Part shown: positions 61,445-64,000 of the stretch, in pieces
Position numbering within the stretch: the first letter of the stretch is position 1
How the letters are laid out: the number at the start of each line of letters is the position of its first letter
Assembly: GCF_900141665.1 (NCBI RefSeq)
Contig: NZ_FQYI01000010.1
Location: 1-64,000 of the forward strand
Direction of reading: 5' to 3'
From: Cruoricaptor ignavus
Lineage (GTDB): Bacteria; Bacteroidota; Bacteroidia; Flavobacteriales; Weeksellaceae
Length of the DNA: 64,000 nt
Notes under the pieces: model-generated
Databases searched by the model: none
Told to the model about the DNA's origin: nothing
Seen by the model: only the letters and a program-made list of their open reading frames with translations
Position numbers and translations under genes: made by a program

Positions 61445-61985
61445 CATCATCGTAGAATTCGTCGGAAAAATCTGCATTATCAAAATCATCATCGTCATCG
61501 AAATCTTCGCCGTAAAATTCTTCATCCAAATCAAAATCTTCAGACTTTGTTTTGTTAAGAAGTGTAGAATCTGTAGACTTTGCGGGTGCCTTCAAAGGAA
61601 CGGAGCCAAAGCGGAAAACGGTGACGGGATAATTTACAGCGGATTTTCCTTCCGCGGTGCCTATAAGCTCGCAGAAAAACTCCCATAGTTCCAGCAGGCC
61701 GTATTGGAATTGAAGTTTATCGCCCTCCTGCTGAAAAACCTCATCTATATAGACATCGGACATTATTTCCCCATCCCCTTCGTCGCTCATATCTTCCAGC
61801 GGCACGCTTTTCAGAACCGCACCGTCCTCATCAAAGAGATTGAAGACGCTAAGCTCATCGCCCTGCAGGCTAAATGCGCTCCTGATAGCCTCGTGCAGGT
61901 TCCACAAAGTTTGCTTGCCCTTTATTTCTATATCGCGGAATACATCTTCCTTTGTATCCAGAATTACCCTTACTTTATAGATCAT
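61434..61985 (-). CDS. pRiA4b ORF-3-like protein
   Basis: The 183-residue protein matches the pRiA4b ORF-3/IS1096 TnpR-passenger family: MIYKVRVILDTKEDVFRDIEIKGKQTLWNLHEAIRSAF, then a beta-rich middle (LQFQYGLLELWEF). The C-terminal 40 residues are strongly acidic, nearly all Asp and Glu, and probably disordered. Function is unknown, though members lie on plasmids and insertion sequences. No such element is seen here. It overlaps the GH13 gene by 11 bp. Confidence 0.8.
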   Translation of the reverse strand: MIYKVRVILDTKEDVFRDIEIKGKQTLWNLHEAIRSAFSLQGDELSVFNLFDEDGAVLKSVPLEDMSDEGDGEIMSDVYIDEVFQQEGDKLQFQYGLLELWEFFCELIGTAEGKSAVNYPVTVFRFGSVPLKAPAKSTDSTLLNKTKSEDFDLDEEFYGEDFDDDDDFDNADFSDEFYDDDEI

Positions 61986-62060
61986 TGCTTTTTTATTTTA
62001 CCAAACACAAAGATAATGCAAAAAAATAGGCTGAAATTTCCAAGCTTCAAAACTAAAATT

Positions 62061-63113
62061 TTAGTTTAACTGAGGGGATGCAATTTCGCCTGGGTCGGAG
62101 GCTCTATCCAGCGTAAAGGCAAATTTTGTTCCCGAAAGATACTCGCTTTCCACCGTTATATTTTCGCTGTGGGCTTCCAAAATGTGCTTTACAATGGCAA
62201 GGCCCAGGCCGGAGCCGCCCGCCCTGCGGGACCTGCTGGATTCTACTCGGTAGAACCGCTCGAAGATGCGCGGCAGGGCTTCCGGTTTTATCCCCATCCC
62301 ATTGTCTTCCACTTCTATGTAAACTTTGTTCAGCAGCGCAGTGGTTTTTACAATTATCTGCGCCTCGGAACGGTTGGAGTAGTGTATTGCATTGGAGACC
62401 AGGTTTATAAGTACCTGGGAAATTTTCTGCTTATCCGCGCTTACTGTAAGCCGGCTATCTGTTGACTTTAGGCTCAGCGCTGCCCCTTTGCTCTGGGCGT
62501 CATACTCCAGCATTTCGAAAATTTCCCTCACGAGCTGGTTGATGTCAAAAGAGGTAATGTTCAGTATGATTTCCCCCGCTTCGAAACGGTTAATCATATC
62601 CAGATCGTTTACAATATTTATAAGCCTCTCGAGCGATTTGGCTATCCTCTCGAGATACTTGTCGCGTATGGCGAGGTTTTCCACCCCGCCGTCCCGCAGG
62701 GTTTCCACATAGCCCTGAATAGAGAACAGCGGCGTCTTCAGCTCGTGTGACACATTGCCTATATATTCCTTGCGGTAGTTTTCCATCTGCTTCATGGTGT
62801 CGTTGGTCTCGTTCAGGCCGGTGATTTTCTCGGAAAGTTCCTCGAAACCTATGCGTCTTTTTTCGTCGAAAATCTTCACCGGGAGCTTATCGGCTATGCT
62901 TTTTACCTGCTTTCTGCCATAGTACCGGAAGAGCATATCTGCCCCGAAATAGTTTACCGTGAATATCATTAGCCCGCAGATGATGATGATCAGAAGCTGG
63001 TTTACATCTTTTTTGATTAAATTGCTCTGGAGGTAGTTCCAAAGGAAGACGATCAGCATGATGAGCAGGGTAACTGTCAGCGAGGTGAATAAAACGAGCT
63101 TGCCTTTGCCCAT
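62061..63113 (-). CDS. Sensor histidine kinase (PhoR-like)
   Basis: Two N-terminal transmembrane segments (about 7-28 and 40-60) and a short linker are followed by a HisKA domain (GNVSHELKTPLFSIQGYVETL, with the phospho-accepting histidine) and a HATPase domain with N-box LINLVSNAIHYS, G1 DNGMGI, F-box RFYRVESSRSRRAGGSGLGLA. There is almost no periplasmic part. It overlaps the response regulator by 1 bp (TAATG), so translation is coupled. The signal is unknown; phosphate is possible by similarity of the pair to PhoR/PhoB. Confidence 0.93.
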   Translation of the reverse strand: MGKGKLVLFTSLTVTLLIMLIVFLWNYLQSNLIKKDVNQLLIIIICGLMIFTVNYFGADMLFRYYGRKQVKSIADKLPVKIFDEKRRIGFEELSEKITGLNETNDTMKQMENYRKEYIGNVSHELKTPLFSIQGYVETLRDGGVENLAIRDKYLERIAKSLERLINIVNDLDMINRFEAGEIILNITSFDINQLVREIFEMLEYDAQSKGAALSLKSTDSRLTVSADKQKISQVLINLVSNAIHYSNRSEAQIIVKTTALLNKVYIEVEDNGMGIKPEALPRIFERFYRVESSRSRRAGGSGLGLAIVKHILEAHSENITVESEYLSGTKFAFTLDRASDPGEIASPQLN

Positions 63114-63802
63114 TACACCATAAGTTTGTAGCCTATGCCTTTAAGCGTCTGTATGGAGGAGTCGCCAAGTTTTTCTCGCAGCCTGCGCACATGGACATCT
63201 ATGGTGCGCTCTCCTACCACTACTTCATTCCCCCAAACTTTTTCCAGGATTTCTTCCCTTTTGAAAACTTTTTGGGTGTTGGTGGCCAGCAGGTAGAGCA
63301 GGTCGAATTCCTTTTTTGGTAGAAGGATCGCCTCGCTGCCCCTGGATACGCGGAAGTTTTCCCTATCTATCTGCAGCTCCCCTACCGAGAGTATCTTATC
63401 TTCCGGCATGCTGGTGGTCTGCAGCTTCAGCAGTGCATTTATTTTGGAAATAAGAACTTTTGGCTTGATGACTTTGATCACATAATCATTTGCCCCCGCC
63501 TGGTAGCCCGCAAGCTGAGAGAATTCTTCCGCGCGGGCGGATAGGAAAACGATGAGGGTGTTCCTCAGCTCCGTTTGCTGGCGCAGTTCCTTGCAGGTTT
63601 CTATACCGTCTTTGCCGGGCATCATCACATCGAGAAGTATCAGATCCGGGATCACTTCTTTGGCAAGCGAGACCCCGTCTTCCCCGTTATCTGCCATATA
63701 GACTTCGTAGCCCTCTTTTTCGAGATTATAGGACATAATTTCCAGAATATCCTGCTCATCATCTATCAGCAGGATTTTCTTTGAAAAAACCGATTCTTCC
63801 AT
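63113..63802 (-). CDS. OmpR/PhoB-family response regulator
   Basis: The receiver domain has phospho-acceptor Asp in LILLDVMMPGKDG and the Lys in YVIKVIKPK; the C-terminal winged helix has EFDLLYLLATNTQKVFKREEILEKVWG and VDVHVRRLREKLGD, i.e. the OmpR/PhoB type. It probably binds direct repeats upstream of its targets. It is upstream of and coupled to the histidine kinase. A TAATTTTG -7 box is on the minus strand at 63820-63827. Confidence 0.94.
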   Translation of the reverse strand: MEESVFSKKILLIDDEQDILEIMSYNLEKEGYEVYMADNGEDGVSLAKEVIPDLILLDVMMPGKDGIETCKELRQQTELRNTLIVFLSARAEEFSQLAGYQAGANDYVIKVIKPKVLISKINALLKLQTTSMPEDKILSVGELQIDRENFRVSRGSEAILLPKKEFDLLYLLATNTQKVFKREEILEKVWGNEVVVGERTIDVHVRRLREKLGDSSIQTLKGIGYKLMV

Positions 63803-63819
63803 GTTGATAAAACTTATCC

Positions 63820-63827
63820 CAAAATTA
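63820..63827 (-). promoter_or_regulatory. -7 box of the two-component genes
   Basis: The minus strand reads TAATTTTG (TAnnTTTG) 18 bp before the response regulator start. A -33 element is not clear. Confidence 0.4.
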
Positions 63828-63963
63828 TAAAAATGAAAATATTAAACAGCATTTTTTTACAATTTAAACCCAGATACTTTGTTAACAAATACTTAATATA
63901 AAAATGCTGCATATATCGTTTAGAAATATTTTCTTTGCACCGAAATATATTTAGTAAGGAAAT

Positions 63964-64000
63964 ATGAATATAAGATCTACAGGTATCGCTGTTGCTTTCC
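63964..64000 (+). CDS. 5' end of a gene running off the window, probably exported
   Basis: ATG 63964 opens MNIRSTGIAVAF and runs off the end of the window. The basic start followed by hydrophobic residues looks like the beginning of a signal peptide. It is divergent from the two-component genes, so it may be one of their targets. Nothing more can be said from 12 residues. Confidence 0.4.
   Translation, partial: MNIRSTGIAVAF

Overview
The window looks like a chromosomal segment of a Bacteroidota bacterium of the class Flavobacteriia, most likely the Chryseobacterium group (Weeksellaceae). The evidence is a GLPGLI-family protein, a DUF2723 membrane protein, DUF4230, DUF4199 and head-GIN (DUF2807) proteins, a plug-type TonB-dependent receptor, an atpD-atpC pair on its own, menaquinone genes, a 30-residue COX24-like basic protein, and repeated TAnnTTTG promoter boxes (the flavobacterial -7 element). 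No 16S rRNA gene is present, so the genus cannot be fixed.

Region 1 (1-4148) is visibly AT-rich and decayed. It holds a 5'-truncated GLPGLI gene, a frameshifted DCC-family gene, a roughly 32-bp periodic array of degenerate repeats (1340-1690), nested palindromes (1797-1872), an excisionase-like HTH gene, a frameshifted regulator, and one intact AAA+/DUF4143 ATPase with its own promoter and operator-like palindrome. It ends at a 17-bp copy of the 3' end of the adjacent tRNA-Asp, so I read it as the right end of an element integrated into a tRNA-Asp gene.

Region 2 (4184-32482) is core genome. It carries tRNA-Asp, trxA, a cysteine desulfurase, a GT-C glycosyltransferase, envelope lipoproteins, an S8 protease, an acyl-CoA dehydrogenase, a MazG-like hydrolase, stress proteins, a zinc-less sirtuin, a NodB deacetylase, a PLP-homeostasis protein, an NtrC-type regulator, a MATE pump, a GNAT-nitrilase fusion, a TonB receptor, kdsA, DUF2723, a cysteine synthase and an alpha-oxoamine synthase (probably serine palmitoyltransferase).

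Region 3 (32201-46203) has atpDC, ribF, and a long leftward run of closely spaced genes from a DUF4199 protein through GT2, head-GIN, phosphosugar mutase, kdsB and a glutathione peroxidase. Two antitoxin/PIN-toxin pairs sit inside this run, joined to their neighbours by 4-bp overlaps. The SRP RNA gene reads divergently from it. A third toxin-antitoxin-like pair (HEPN/MNT) lies between menB and menA.

Region 4 (46336-64000) holds a baeRF-like protein, a frameshifted M28 peptidase, an ars cluster that ends in a truncated chromate transporter and lacks an arsenite pump, mnmE, HU, the 30-residue basic protein, RNase G, cbpM/cbpA-type chaperones, an M1 aminopeptidase, thyA, a GH13 lipoprotein, a pRiA4b-like protein and a PhoR/PhoB-like two-component pair. 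The strongest candidates for something undescribed are the helically phased 32-bp array at the island end and the toxin-antitoxin pairs translationally coupled into core operons.
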